Shown piece after piece: positions 42,635 to 51,672 of a DNA stretch of 64,000 bases (within the stretch, counting starts at the first letter, position 1; each line of letters opens with the position of its first letter). A program made the position numbers and the translations under genes. The stretch covers positions 434,001-498,000 of the forward strand of contig NZ_JASKYM010000001.1 in NCBI RefSeq assembly GCF_030131845.1, read 5' to 3'. Under the pieces are notes generated by a model. It did not search any database, was not told the origin of the DNA, and worked only from the letters and a program-made list of their open reading frames with translations. The stretch is from Romboutsia sedimentorum (GTDB lineage: Bacteria > Bacillota > Clostridia > Peptostreptococcales > Peptostreptococcaceae).

Positions 42635-42665
42635 TTTATATTATTTTATTTTTTTATGGAAATTA

Positions 42666-42708
42666 TTGACAATTAATACATGTAGTCCTAAACTAAATTG
42701 TATACAAT
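42666..42708 (+). promoter_or_regulatory. Promoter with OhrR-like operator
   Basis: TTGACA (42666-42671) and TAAACT (42689-42694) are 17 bases apart. Directly after the -10 is ATTGTATACAAT (42697-42708), a perfect palindrome within CTAAATTGTATACAATATAA. This closely resembles the known OhrR operator core of Bacillus (AAATTGTATACAATT). The next gene encodes an OhrR-like protein, so autorepression is likely. Confidence 0.7.
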
Positions 42709-42765
42709 ATAAATGTAAACAATTTAATTTTTACCAGTTAATTTAATATAAGGAGTCTTACCATT

Positions 42766-43203
42766 ATGACAAATGATGAAAATTTAGGGTTAGAGAATCA
42801 ACTTAGTTTTATAATGTATGCATGTTCAAAAGAAATGATAAAACACTATAAACCATATCTTAAAGAAATAGGATTAACTTATACTCAATATATTGCTATG
42901 CGTGTTTTATGGAGTGGTGATAATATTACTGTCAATGAATTAAGCAAAAGACTATATCTTGACTCAGGTACAACAACCCCACTACTAAAAAAACTTGAAA
43001 TCAAAGGCTTATTAGAGCGTGTTCGTGATGTGAGTGATGAGCGAAATGTGTTTATAAAGTTAACTAAAAATGGACATGAGCTTAAAGATAATATGGAAAA
43101 TACATCACAAAAAGTCTTAGATAACACAGGAGTTCCTATGTCTGAGGTAGATGATATACTAAAATCTTTAAAGTCTGTATTAGACAGAGTTAATAACAAC
43201 TAG
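42766..43203 (+). CDS. MarR-family regulator, OhrR-like
   Basis: A 145-residue winged-helix regulator. LENQLSFIMYACSKEMIKHYKP and YLDSGTTTPLLKKLEIKGLLER closely follow OhrR. In OhrR a Cys directly after LENQL senses organic peroxide. Here that position is Ser, and a Cys lies five residues later (YACSKE). The sensing site may have moved one helical turn, or the protein senses another ligand. It sits behind an OhrR-type operator and 86 bases before two DUF5692-like membrane protein genes, probably its targets. Confidence 0.83.
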   Translation: MTNDENLGLENQLSFIMYACSKEMIKHYKPYLKEIGLTYTQYIAMRVLWSGDNITVNELSKRLYLDSGTTTPLLKKLEIKGLLERVRDVSDERNVFIKLTKNGHELKDNMENTSQKVLDNTGVPMSEVDDILKSLKSVLDRVNNN

Positions 43204-43289
43204 ATAATTACTAAGGTCTATCTAAAAATAATCAAATAGATAGAATCTTAGAAATTAATATATTAAAAATAAGATGGGAGAGTTAAAAA

Positions 43290-44225
43290 ATGTTTTTATT
43301 CGAATCAATACCTTGGTATTCTGCTTTAATGTGGTTTGCAGTTCTTGGTGGGTTAATGCTTGCTAATGAGCTCAGCCGTAGAAACAAATACATAGCTATT
43401 ATATCTTTTATAGTATTACCAATAATATTGCCATTTACGATATGGCAAAAAACAACAGTTGCTGGTTCAAGTGTTGGAACTTGGTTTCACTGGGCTAAAG
43501 TATACTCTGCACTAGCAGGTTGTGTATGTTTTATGGCGCTACGTTACAGTAAAAAATTAAATCAAAATAAGTATGTCCTAGCGTTTCCTGCAATTATTTT
43601 AGCTATTAACATCATGGAAGCTGTTGTTCGTGATTTCCAATGTTATAAATTTAACGGTATAGTTGATGGAATGATGACTATAGGGGGATCATGGAATATA
43701 ATGAATGGTATAGCAGGTATACTAAACATTATAACTATTTCAGGATTTGTAGGTATAATCATCAGTAAAGAAAAAAACAAAGATATGTTATGGCCAGACC
43801 AACTTTGGTTTTGGATTATAGCTTATGACCTTTGGAACTTTGCATATGTTTATAACTGTGTATCAGACCATGCATTCTACGCTGGAGCAGCTTTATTATT
43901 ATCATGTACAATACCAGCATTCTTTATAAAAAAAGGAGCTTGGTTACAACATCGTGCACATACTCTAGCATTTTGGATGATGTTTGTAATGTCATTCCCA
44001 ACATTTGTTGATACTTCTAAGTTTGCAGTTAAATCATCACACAATACAACTGCATTATTCATTGTTAGTGCATTAGCTTTAGCTTCTAACGTTTTAGTAT
44101 TTGTATATCACTTCTACAAAATATTTAAACATAAACTCAACCCAATAACAGGTGAAGTTCATGCTGATTTGGATGCTTACAAAGAAATTGTTAATGAAGG
44201 TAGCGTAGCTAATACAAATAACTAA
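43290..44225 (+). CDS. DUF5692-like membrane protein, copy 1
   Basis: 311 residues with about eight to nine helices, rich in Trp, Phe and Cys. It has notable motifs ESIPWYSALMWFAVLGGLM at the start, TWFHWAKVYSALAGC, EAVVRDFQCYKFNG, WPDQLWFWIIAYDLWNFAYV, and AWLQHRAHTLAFWMM. I associate it with the DUF5692 family (moderate certainty), whose function is not established. A close paralogue follows 78 bases on. Both lie behind the OhrR-like regulator, suggesting a response to oxidative or electrophile stress (inference). Confidence 0.7.
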   Translation: MFLFESIPWYSALMWFAVLGGLMLANELSRRNKYIAIISFIVLPIILPFTIWQKTTVAGSSVGTWFHWAKVYSALAGCVCFMALRYSKKLNQNKYVLAFPAIILAINIMEAVVRDFQCYKFNGIVDGMMTIGGSWNIMNGIAGILNIITISGFVGIIISKEKNKDMLWPDQLWFWIIAYDLWNFAYVYNCVSDHAFYAGAALLLSCTIPAFFIKKGAWLQHRAHTLAFWMMFVMSFPTFVDTSKFAVKSSHNTTALFIVSALALASNVLVFVYHFYKIFKHKLNPITGEVHADLDAYKEIVNEGSVANTNN

Positions 44226-44303
44226 AAATCAATAATACAAACGAATTTATTATGTCACAATAAACATTGTCTATATTACAAATAAAATAGGGGGAGTTAT
44301 AAA

Positions 44304-45239
44304 ATGTTTTTATTTGAATCAATACCTTGGTATTGTGCTTTAATGTGGTTTGCAGTTCTTGGTGGCTTAATACTCTTTAATGAAGTAACCAGAAAAAACA
44401 AGTTCGTAGCTATTATATTCTTTGTAGTATTACCAATTATATTACCTTTTACATTATGGAGAAAAACAGCAGGTCCCAACTCATGTGTTGGAAGTTGGTT
44501 TCACTGGGCTAAGGTCTACTCTGCAGTAGCAGGTTGTTTATGTTTTATGGCTCTACGTTATAGTAAAAATTTAAGCAAAAACAAATATGTTCTAGCGTTT
44601 CCTGCAATTATTTTAGCTATTAATATCGTGGAAGCTGTTGTTCGTGATTTCCAATGTTATAATTTCAATGGTGTAGTTAACGGGGTAATGACTATAGGCG
44701 GTCCATGGAATATAATGAATGGTATAGCAGGTATACTAAACATCCTAACTATTTCAGGATTCGTTGGTATAGTTATTAGCAAAGACAAAGATAAAGATAT
44801 GTTATGGCCAGACCAACTTTGGTTTTGGATTATAGCTTATGATATTTGGAACTTTGCATATGTCTACAACTGCGTATCAGACCACTCATTTTACGGTGGA
44901 ACAGGTTTATTATTAGCATGTACAATATCAGCATTCTTCATAAAAAAAGGTGCTTGGTTACAACATCGTGCATATACGCTAGCTTTTTGGATGATGTTTG
45001 CAATGTCAGTTCCAACATTTGCTGACTCTTCTATATTTGCAGTCAAATCATCACATAATACAACTGCATTGTTTGTTGTTAGTGCATTGGCTTTAGCTGC
45101 TAATATTTTAGTATTTGTATATCACTTCTACAAAATATTTAAATATAAACGTAACCCAATAACAGGTGAAGTTCATTTTGACTTAGATGCTTATAAAGAA
45201 GTAGTTAAAGAAGATGAAGTAGTTGTCACAAATAACTAA
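44304..45239 (+). CDS. DUF5692-like membrane protein, copy 2
   Basis: Same length (311) and layout as copy 1, roughly 80% identical by eye: it keeps WFHWAKVYSA, EAVVRDFQCYNFNG, WPDQLWFWIIAYDIWNFAYV and AWLQHRAYTLAFWMM. It has its own AGGGGGAG site. The differences are spread along the protein and often conservative, so both copies look selected, not one decaying. A hetero-oligomer or overlapping substrates are possible. A strong terminator ends the unit. Confidence 0.7.
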   Translation: MFLFESIPWYCALMWFAVLGGLILFNEVTRKNKFVAIIFFVVLPIILPFTLWRKTAGPNSCVGSWFHWAKVYSAVAGCLCFMALRYSKNLSKNKYVLAFPAIILAINIVEAVVRDFQCYNFNGVVNGVMTIGGPWNIMNGIAGILNILTISGFVGIVISKDKDKDMLWPDQLWFWIIAYDIWNFAYVYNCVSDHSFYGGTGLLLACTISAFFIKKGAWLQHRAYTLAFWMMFAMSVPTFADSSIFAVKSSHNTTALFVVSALALAANILVFVYHFYKIFKYKRNPITGEVHFDLDAYKEVVKEDEVVVTNN

Positions 45240-45246
45240 TATATTA

Positions 45247-45275
45247 AAAGGATGCAATAATTTATTGCATCCTTT
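45247..45275. terminator. Terminator after DUF5692-like pair
   Basis: AAAGGATGCAATAA and TTATTGCATCCTTT form a 14-bp stem followed by TTTTAG. Confidence 0.88.
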
Positions 45276-45315
45276 TTTAGTTTCTGTATCAACTTATTTT
45301 AGTTTATATATTAAC

Positions 45316-46422
45316 TTAAGTAAGTATCATTATTAATATAAAAAATATAACAATTAAAATATATTTAGCTATATTTAACTTTTTAGCTTTATACTTATAA
45401 ATTTCATTTTCTTCAGATATAGCCAAATTTCCTAATCTTTTAACTTTGTTATTTAAAACATAAAAACACAACATTGCTATTAAATTTATAGTATTTCTAA
45501 TATAGAAATTCTTATTTGATACACTTGAGTCTTCATACTCATATGTATTATACAATTTCTCATCTAAAAATAAATCATAAGTATAAGTAGTTTTCTTTTC
45601 ACTATCGTATATTTCATAGAAATAGCCTGTAAATTTTAATTCTACATTATCTTTATACTCTATTTTTAAAGTTTTACTTTCTTGTGGTTTTAACTTATCT
45701 TCATTGATAATTATGTCTCCAATAGCATCATTTTTATATAATTGCTTGAAATTTAATCTAATATTTTTAAGTTCTTTATTTGATGAATTAAATATATCTA
45801 CTTGTAGATATTGTTTATCATCTTTTTTTATAGTTCTAATATTTTTTATATCTACTTTATCTATATCATTAGTAATATCTAAGGCTTTATAATCCTTATA
45901 TGAATCTACTGTTATTGTCTCTACACTATTATCTTCTTTTGATGAGGTAAACTTAGACTGCTTATCTACAGTAGTCGTACTACCTTCTTTATCAGTGTAG
46001 CTATAGCTTATTAGCTTTAGATTTTCTGATTTTTTAATATTGTTATGCTCACAAGTTAATATTGCACTTTCATTTGGCTTAATATTTTGTATACTATATG
46101 ATGGCATAATTGCTTCTTCACTATTATTAGCTTCTTGAACTTCAAGATTTATATAAACATTATATAAATTTTGATTAGATATATTTTTTATTTTTATCTG
46201 TGAGTATAATGAGTCCTTATTTTCTCTTTCAAATTCATTTGTTTTTATATCTTTATATTCTACATATTTAGGCATTCCTATTTCTAGCTTATTTTCTGAC
46301 TTTGTATTTGGTGTTATCTCCTTTGAATTGTATATATAAACGCTTACTACTGCTACACATATAAATAGAATTATTAAGCCAATCATTACTTTAATAAAAT
46401 TCTTATTTGTGTTATTGTCCAT
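45316..46422 (-). CDS. Membrane-anchored protein with two terminal helices, paralogue A
   Basis: 368 residues from the ATG at 46422, chosen because AAGGGGGAATAGT lies before it. One helix near the start (about 11-30), two at the end (about 313-330 and 348-366), and a ~280-residue beta-rich region outside the membrane between them. The outer part has two similar halves: SLYSQIKIKNISNQNLYNVYINLEV, and later YLQVDIFNSSNKELKNIRLNFK. These look like FxLYD/DUF-type immunoglobulin-like domains. A paralogue follows upstream. Function unknown. Confidence 0.6.
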   Translation of the reverse strand: MDNNTNKNFIKVMIGLIILFICVAVVSVYIYNSKEITPNTKSENKLEIGMPKYVEYKDIKTNEFERENKDSLYSQIKIKNISNQNLYNVYINLEVQEANNSEEAIMPSYSIQNIKPNESAILTCEHNNIKKSENLKLISYSYTDKEGSTTTVDKQSKFTSSKEDNSVETITVDSYKDYKALDITNDIDKVDIKNIRTIKKDDKQYLQVDIFNSSNKELKNIRLNFKQLYKNDAIGDIIINEDKLKPQESKTLKIEYKDNVELKFTGYFYEIYDSEKKTTYTYDLFLDEKLYNTYEYEDSSVSNKNFYIRNTINLIAMLCFYVLNNKVKRLGNLAISEENEIYKYKAKKLNIAKYILIVIFFILIMILT

Positions 46423-46515
46423 ACTATTCCCCCTTAACAATCCCCTCATTTGTTATTATATGCTGATTAAGTATTTAAATAAAAATGATATTTTTTTAAC
46501 TATCAATTTATTAGT

Positions 46516-47598
46516 TTAGCTAAATATTATAATTTGAATTAAAAATATAAAAAGTAAAACGTATTTTATTATGTTTAATTTTTTAGCTTTATTTTTATAA
46601 TCTTTGTTTTCTTTAGATATATCTAATTTTTTTAAGTTGCTAGCTTTTTTGTCTAATACAAAAAAACATACTCCCATTATTAAACTTATACAAATTGTAG
46701 TAAATATCCTCTTTGATACATCACCTTTATCTTCTTCTTCATAAATATGATATGTATTTTTATCTAAATCTAGAAAATAGTCTTTGGTAGTTTTATTTTT
46801 AATGTTAAATATTGAATAGCGATATCCTATAAGTTCTAGTTTTGTATCTTCTTTATAATCTACTTTTAAAGTTTTGCTTTCTTGAGGTTTTAATTTTCCC
46901 TTCTCAACATAAAGGTCTCCAATAGCATTATTTTTATATAACTCTTTAAAGTTTAGCCTAAAATTTTTAATCTCTAAATTAGAATTATTTTTTATATCCA
47001 TTTCTAGATAATTCTTGTTATCTTTTTTTATAGTTTTAATATTTTTTATATCTATCTTATTTATATCCTTAGTAATGTCGAAGGATTTTAAATACCCATG
47101 TGAATCTACTGATATATTTTCACTAATATCTCTTTTTGGATATTTAAGCTTAGACTCCTTATTTATAATAGACATACGTCCATCTTTATAGTCAAATTCT
47201 AAATTTTCTAATTTAAGTTTTTCTGGTTTTTTTAGATTTTCATGCTGATACGTTAATATTGCAGTTTCATTTGGTTTGAGATTATCTAAAGTATAAACTG
47301 GTAGTATATCTTCATTATTTTGATCCTTTTGCATTTGAAGATGTATATAAACATAACTTAGTTTTTGATTAGATTTATTTTTTATTTTTATCTGTGAGTA
47401 TAGTGAGTTATTGTTTTTTTTAATAAAATTATTTGATTTTATATCTTCAAAGTCTACATATTGAGGTGTACCTACTTGTATCTTATTTTCTTGTTTTATA
47501 GGTAACCTTTTATTTGAATTAGATTTATAAATACTTAGCATAAATATAAATAATGCGATTAAACCAATCATTATTTTTTTTAAAGTCTTATTTGTCAT
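46516..47598 (-). CDS. Membrane-anchored protein with two terminal helices, paralogue B
   Basis: 360 residues with the same layout as paralogue A: helix at about 9-25, two repeated beta domains (SLYSQIKIKNKSNQKLSYVYIHL and YLEMDIKNNSNLEIKNFRLNFKELY), and a helix pair at the end. The tandem arrangement and shared spacing show a gene duplication. It is the upstream member of the pair and starts behind AGGGGGAG. A role in the envelope is likely, but no enzymatic motif is visible. Confidence 0.6.
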   Translation of the reverse strand: MTNKTLKKIMIGLIALFIFMLSIYKSNSNKRLPIKQENKIQVGTPQYVDFEDIKSNNFIKKNNNSLYSQIKIKNKSNQKLSYVYIHLQMQKDQNNEDILPVYTLDNLKPNETAILTYQHENLKKPEKLKLENLEFDYKDGRMSIINKESKLKYPKRDISENISVDSHGYLKSFDITKDINKIDIKNIKTIKKDNKNYLEMDIKNNSNLEIKNFRLNFKELYKNNAIGDLYVEKGKLKPQESKTLKVDYKEDTKLELIGYRYSIFNIKNKTTKDYFLDLDKNTYHIYEEEDKGDVSKRIFTTICISLIMGVCFFVLDKKASNLKKLDISKENKDYKNKAKKLNIIKYVLLFIFLIQIIIFS

Positions 47599-47717
47599 AA
47601 TACTCCCCCTTGTATAATGCCGTCATTTGTTATTATATCCCAATTTAGTATTTAAATAAAATGATATTTTACTCATATTTAATAATAATCATTGATAAAA
47701 CTATAATTTAAACAATA

Positions 47718-47759
47718 AAAAAACATATCTATAACCAATTGATTATAAATATGTTTTTT
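47718..47759 (-). terminator. Terminator after DUF134 gene
   Basis: AAAAAACATAT pairs with ATATGTTTTTT in an imperfect longer stem directly after the DUF134 stop codon; T-run on the minus strand. Confidence 0.7.
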
Positions 47760-47760
47760 A

Positions 47761-48207
47761 TTACTCTATATCTTTCCCATGACACCATTGTCCACAAAAT
47801 TCAGCTTTTTTGCTACATATTACTCTTTGAGATCCACAATTAGGACAAGAATACTTATCTTGTTCATAATTGATATGATACATTGTTTCACAATCCATAC
47901 ATTTAAACTTACAATGATTTGTTGTGTAATGACCTCCACTTATATTTATTGCTTTTCCTTCTGTCAAAGCCATAGCAACTTTTTTTCTAGCTCCATCAAT
48001 TATATTTTGAAAGGTTTGTCTTGATATTTTCATTCTCTTTGCACATTCTTCTTGATTTAATTCTTCTATATCTTTAAGCCTCATTGCTTCAAGTTCTTCT
48101 ACCTTTAAAATTATCTCTTTAAGATCGCATTTAGACTTTCCTATTGGAACAAAATAATTATTTTCTGGAAAAAACTCTACTCTTCTGAATTTGGTTGGTC
48201 TTGACAT
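47761..48207 (-). CDS. DUF134 protein with HTH and zinc-ribbon-like tail
   Basis: 148 residues from ATG 48207 (GGGAG seven bases before; a GTG two codons upstream overlaps that site). SRPTKFRRVEFFPENNYFVPIGK and the helix-turn-helix NQEECAKRMKISRQTFQNIIDGARKKVA are typical of DUF134. The tail has several Cys pairs (CKFKCMDCETMY, CPNCGSQRVICS, CGQWCHG). The family is often linked to NifB/NifX-type Fe-S or molybdenum cofactor genes. Here it lies 121 bases after an Mrp ATPase gene, in the same direction, which fits Fe-S work. Confidence 0.85.
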   Translation of the reverse strand: MSRPTKFRRVEFFPENNYFVPIGKSKCDLKEIILKVEELEAMRLKDIEELNQEECAKRMKISRQTFQNIIDGARKKVAMALTEGKAINISGGHYTTNHCKFKCMDCETMYHINYEQDKYSCPNCGSQRVICSKKAEFCGQWCHGKDIE

Positions 48208-48328
48208 ATTCACTCTCCCTACATTTATTACAAATAATCTAATACTATGTATTTACTGTATATGTCTATTATACTATTACACTTATTTCATTTAAAGTGC
48301 TTATGTAGAGTGCTTAAACTACAAATAT

Positions 48329-49165
48329 TTATTTTATCTGCCCTAATTCATTTAAAATATTTGTAACTATTGGACTAAATAGTTTGTCTAAATCTTCTCT
48401 TTGATTTTCATAGCTATTATTCGATAAATTACAAATTGAACTTACCATTGGTAATTCCCCAAGAAGTTTTAAATTGCTACTTCTTAAAAACTCATCTACA
48501 CTTTCCCCATTAAATAAAGTTATTTTCTTGTCGCAATCTGGGCAAATTATATAACTCATATTTTCAACAATACCTAAGACTTTAATATTCATTCTATTTG
48601 CCATATTTATAGCCTTAGAAACAATCATTGAAACTAAATCTTGAGGTACAGATACCATTACAATCCCATTAATAGGAATAGATTGCATTACAGTTAATGC
48701 CACATCCCCTGTTCCTGGTGGCATATCTATTACTAAATAATCTAGTTCTTCCCAAAGCACATCAGTCCAAAATTGTTTAACAGCCCCCGAAACTACTGGT
48801 CCTCTCCATATTACAGGTTCATTCTCATCTTTTATTAAAAAGTTTAATGACATAACTTTTATTCCATCTTTTGTTACTACAGGGAATATACAATTCTCAC
48901 TAGTTCTTGCTTTTTCATCTTTTAGTCCAAGTAATCTAGGAACACTAGGTCCTGTTATATCCGCATCTAAAATTCCAACTTTATAACCAGACTCTCTCAA
49001 TTGTTTAGCAATCATTACTGATATACTAGATTTACCTACTCCACCTTTACCACTCATAACTCCTATAACATTTTTAATATTGTTCATTGGATTATTTTCT
49101 ACCATACATTGTTGCTTATCTTTAGAGCATCCATCACTTGATGGACATGAATTACAGTTTGACAT
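48329..49165 (-). CDS. Mrp/NBP35-family Fe-S carrier ATPase
   Basis: 278 residues from the ATG behind AAGGGGTGG. The N-terminus has a Cys cluster (NCNSCPSSDGCSKDKQQC). The deviant Walker A motif VMSGKGGVGKSSISV lies near 40. Then follow DADITGPSVPRLLG, VIDMPPGTGDVALT, and the bridging CPDCDKK (C-x2-C) that holds the shared cluster between subunits. Such dimers carry Fe-S clusters to target enzymes. The Cys-rich N-terminus is the NBP35-like form. The DUF134 gene follows. Confidence 0.88.
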   Translation of the reverse strand: MSNCNSCPSSDGCSKDKQQCMVENNPMNNIKNVIGVMSGKGGVGKSSISVMIAKQLRESGYKVGILDADITGPSVPRLLGLKDEKARTSENCIFPVVTKDGIKVMSLNFLIKDENEPVIWRGPVVSGAVKQFWTDVLWEELDYLVIDMPPGTGDVALTVMQSIPINGIVMVSVPQDLVSMIVSKAINMANRMNIKVLGIVENMSYIICPDCDKKITLFNGESVDEFLRSSNLKLLGELPMVSSICNLSNNSYENQREDLDKLFSPIVTNILNELGQIK

Positions 49166-49252
49166 AATTTCCACCCCTTATATTATTGGCATTTGCTAAT
49201 AATATAGTAGCACCACAAATAGTTATTGTCAAATGCCAATAATTATTTTATG

Positions 49253-49732
49253 CTAATTTTCGCTATTATTTATATATCTCATAACGTAAAACTCTCCCAT
49301 ACCTATACAAGTTTCTTGATGCTTAATTTCAATAATCTCAAATCCTTGCGCTTTATAACAATTTATTGCTCTATTATTCCAAGTCCTAACTTCTAATATA
49401 ACAGGCTTATTAGGAAAATTTGTTTTACAATCAATCAATGCACACTGAGTAATAATTTTTCCTATACCTTGATTACAGTATTTAGGGTTTACCCCTATCC
49501 CAAAGAATACAGATTCACCTTCATCTAATAAATTTGTAAATCCTACCAATTCATTTTCTTCATTAGTATAAGCACTAAATCTTTTTCTTTTTAATTCATC
49601 ACACAATGAATATCCTTCTTTAACCATAGTATCCCATTTAGGCAAATTATATATTTCGTATTCACCATCATATTTCCATTTAGATATTTCCTTAGCTTGT
49701 TTTTCTGTTAAACTTTCAGATTTTAAATTCAT
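49253..49732 (-). CDS. GNAT acetyltransferase
   Basis: A 159-residue GNAT. SKWKYDGEYEIYNLPKWD in the N-terminal part is seen in a clostridial subgroup. The acetyl-CoA motif is FFGIGVNPKYCNQGIGKIITQCA (about 88-110), then VILEVRTWNNRAINCYKAQGFEII. GGGGG site. Substrate unknown. Confidence 0.84.
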   Translation of the reverse strand: MNLKSESLTEKQAKEISKWKYDGEYEIYNLPKWDTMVKEGYSLCDELKRKRFSAYTNEENELVGFTNLLDEGESVFFGIGVNPKYCNQGIGKIITQCALIDCKTNFPNKPVILEVRTWNNRAINCYKAQGFEIIEIKHQETCIGMGEFYVMRYINNSEN

Positions 49733-49915
49733 ATATTTCCCCCATTTATTTAACTTATCTTAAAATATATTCTATTTTTTTAACCTAAATCCTGTTATTT
49801 AAAATCAATCTACTTCATATAAATATATTGGTTTAATATTATTTAAGTAGCAAATTTTGTAACGAGTAAAACAATATTTATGTGGAAATCTAATTCTGTG
49901 AAAGGATGTGTAAAT

Positions 49916-50101
49916 ATGAAAGATAATAGATTTTTAAAAATTCAATATGAAGACGCAGTAGAACTTGCAAAAGATTTATTAATGAATAATGTTGGTATGT
50001 CAGACATCGTAGCTAAAACTAATTTAAATGAAAAAGAAATCAGAGAAATAATAAGAAATAAAGATACTCAATTAAATGACAAACCAGCAAAATTATTTTA
50101 A
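49916..50101 (+). CDS. Small HTH-like protein, 61 aa
   Basis: From the ATG at 49916 behind AAAGGATGTG; an ATG 12 codons upstream lacks a site. The sequence is helical and charged. The stretch ELAKDLLMNNVGMSDIVAKTNLNEKEIREIIRN looks like a helix-turn-helix of the small Rpn/transposase-associated or sigma-region type. It is cytoplasmic and may bind DNA, but no clear family emerges. Divergent from the GNAT gene, converging on the MATE gene. Confidence 0.55.
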   Translation: MKDNRFLKIQYEDAVELAKDLLMNNVGMSDIVAKTNLNEKEIREIIRNKDTQLNDKPAKLF

Positions 50102-50109
50102 TTTTTATC

Positions 50110-50154
50110 TAAAAAGGAAACTACGCTCTATAAATAGATTGTAATTTCCTTTTT
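50110..50154. terminator. Bidirectional terminator
   Basis: AAAAAGGAAACTAC pairs with GTAATTTCCTTTTT (one mismatch), between the small HTH-like gene and the converging MATE gene. Confidence 0.75.
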
Positions 50155-50164
50155 AAATATATAT

Positions 50165-51565
50165 TTAGCTTTCCATTAAAACTTCAATTGTATTAGATTT
50201 TATATCTTTATCTTCTTCATTTTTTAACTTTAATAATTCATTAGTTTTATAAGCAAAATATGCTGTTAAAACAACAGTAAATAAATCCGATAATGCTTGA
50301 GTATATAACACTCCATTCATACCTAGTATCTTAGGAAGTATAAACACAAGTGGAATAAAGAAAATCCCTTGTCTAGCTGTCCCAACTATTAAAGCTTCTT
50401 TTGACATACCTAATGACTGATATAATGTAGCATACAATTGTGTAAATCCTAAGAATGGATACATTACAAGAGTTGCTCGTAGGGTCTTAGCTCCAACTTC
50501 TATAACACTGCTATCATTACTAAATAAATTTATAGCAGGCTCTGCAAATATCATAAGAACTATCGTTGCTAAACTTGCAAATATAGTAGTTCTCTTTATA
50601 GATATTTTTATAGATTTTCTTAATTTATCATAATTACCTGCACCATAATTATAACTAGCTATAGGCTGAAAACCTTGATTGTAACCCATAACTACAAAAA
50701 TAACTAACGATGATAATTTTAGAGAAATCCCAAAAGAAGCTATTAGTGAATCTCCATATGGCTTAGATGCAATATTTAACAGACCCATAGAAATACTTAT
50801 AAGGGCTTGAGTTAAAAAAGTAGCAGTTCCAACAGAAATTATTTCTCTATATATAGTCTTTGATAGTTTAAAATTTTTAATTTCTAATTTAAGATAACTT
50901 TTCTTTCTTAAAAAATATGATGCTAATAAACATACAGATATCACTTGGCTAATTACAGTTGCCCATGATGCTCCAACTACTCCCATATTAAGATTAAACA
51001 TTAATATAGGGTCTAATACTATATTTATAACAGCTCCTAGTGCAACTGCAACTGCACTTAGTTTTGTATTACCTTCTGACCTTATAATATTTGCTAATGT
51101 AGGCATCATTATAGGTAAACTTGCTCCTATAGCGATAGGTTTTGCATAATCTATAGCGTAAGGCATTATAGTATCAGTTGCTCCTAATAACCTTAATATT
51201 GGTTCTAAAAATACTAATATTAACGTTGTAAATATAACTCCTAAAAATAAAGATGTAAATATAGCAGTAGTTGCTACAACATCAGCTTGCTCTTTATCTT
51301 TAGACCCAAGCAATCTAGCTATATAAGAAGATGCTCCAACACCTATCATCTGTCCTATAGCATTTATTAATATAAATAATGGAAATACAACTGATACGGC
51401 AGCCATAGCTAGTGTATTGTCTAGCATTCCAACGAAAGCTGTATCGACAATATTATAAACAGCACTTATAAGACTTGCTATTATACCTGGTATAGCAAAT
51501 TTCCATATTACTCTTCCAATATTATCATCTTCCATTATTTTAACTTTATTTTCGCTTAAACTCAC
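50165..51565 (-). CDS. MATE-family efflux protein
   Basis: 466 residues, twelve helices. It opens DDNIGRVIWKFAIPGIIASLISAVYNIVDTAFVG, a standard MATE start, and the second half starts near 235. A GTG start follows GGGAGTGATCAAAA. Between it and the divergently placed or upstream LysR gene lie about 100 bases; both genes read leftward, with the LysR gene first. The LysR protein may control this pump (inference from position). Confidence 0.87.
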   Translation of the reverse strand: MSLSENKVKIMEDDNIGRVIWKFAIPGIIASLISAVYNIVDTAFVGMLDNTLAMAAVSVVFPLFILINAIGQMIGVGASSYIARLLGSKDKEQADVVATTAIFTSLFLGVIFTTLILVFLEPILRLLGATDTIMPYAIDYAKPIAIGASLPIMMPTLANIIRSEGNTKLSAVAVALGAVINIVLDPILMFNLNMGVVGASWATVISQVISVCLLASYFLRKKSYLKLEIKNFKLSKTIYREIISVGTATFLTQALISISMGLLNIASKPYGDSLIASFGISLKLSSLVIFVVMGYNQGFQPIASYNYGAGNYDKLRKSIKISIKRTTIFASLATIVLMIFAEPAINLFSNDSSVIEVGAKTLRATLVMYPFLGFTQLYATLYQSLGMSKEALIVGTARQGIFFIPLVFILPKILGMNGVLYTQALSDLFTVVLTAYFAYKTNELLKLKNEEDKDIKSNTIEVLMES

Positions 51566-51672
51566 TTTTGATCACTCCCATTTTCTTTATATTATTATCT
51601 TATCAAAACTGGGAGTTTATCGTTAATATGTATATTTTATTACGCGTTATAAGTATTTTATATAACAGTTTT

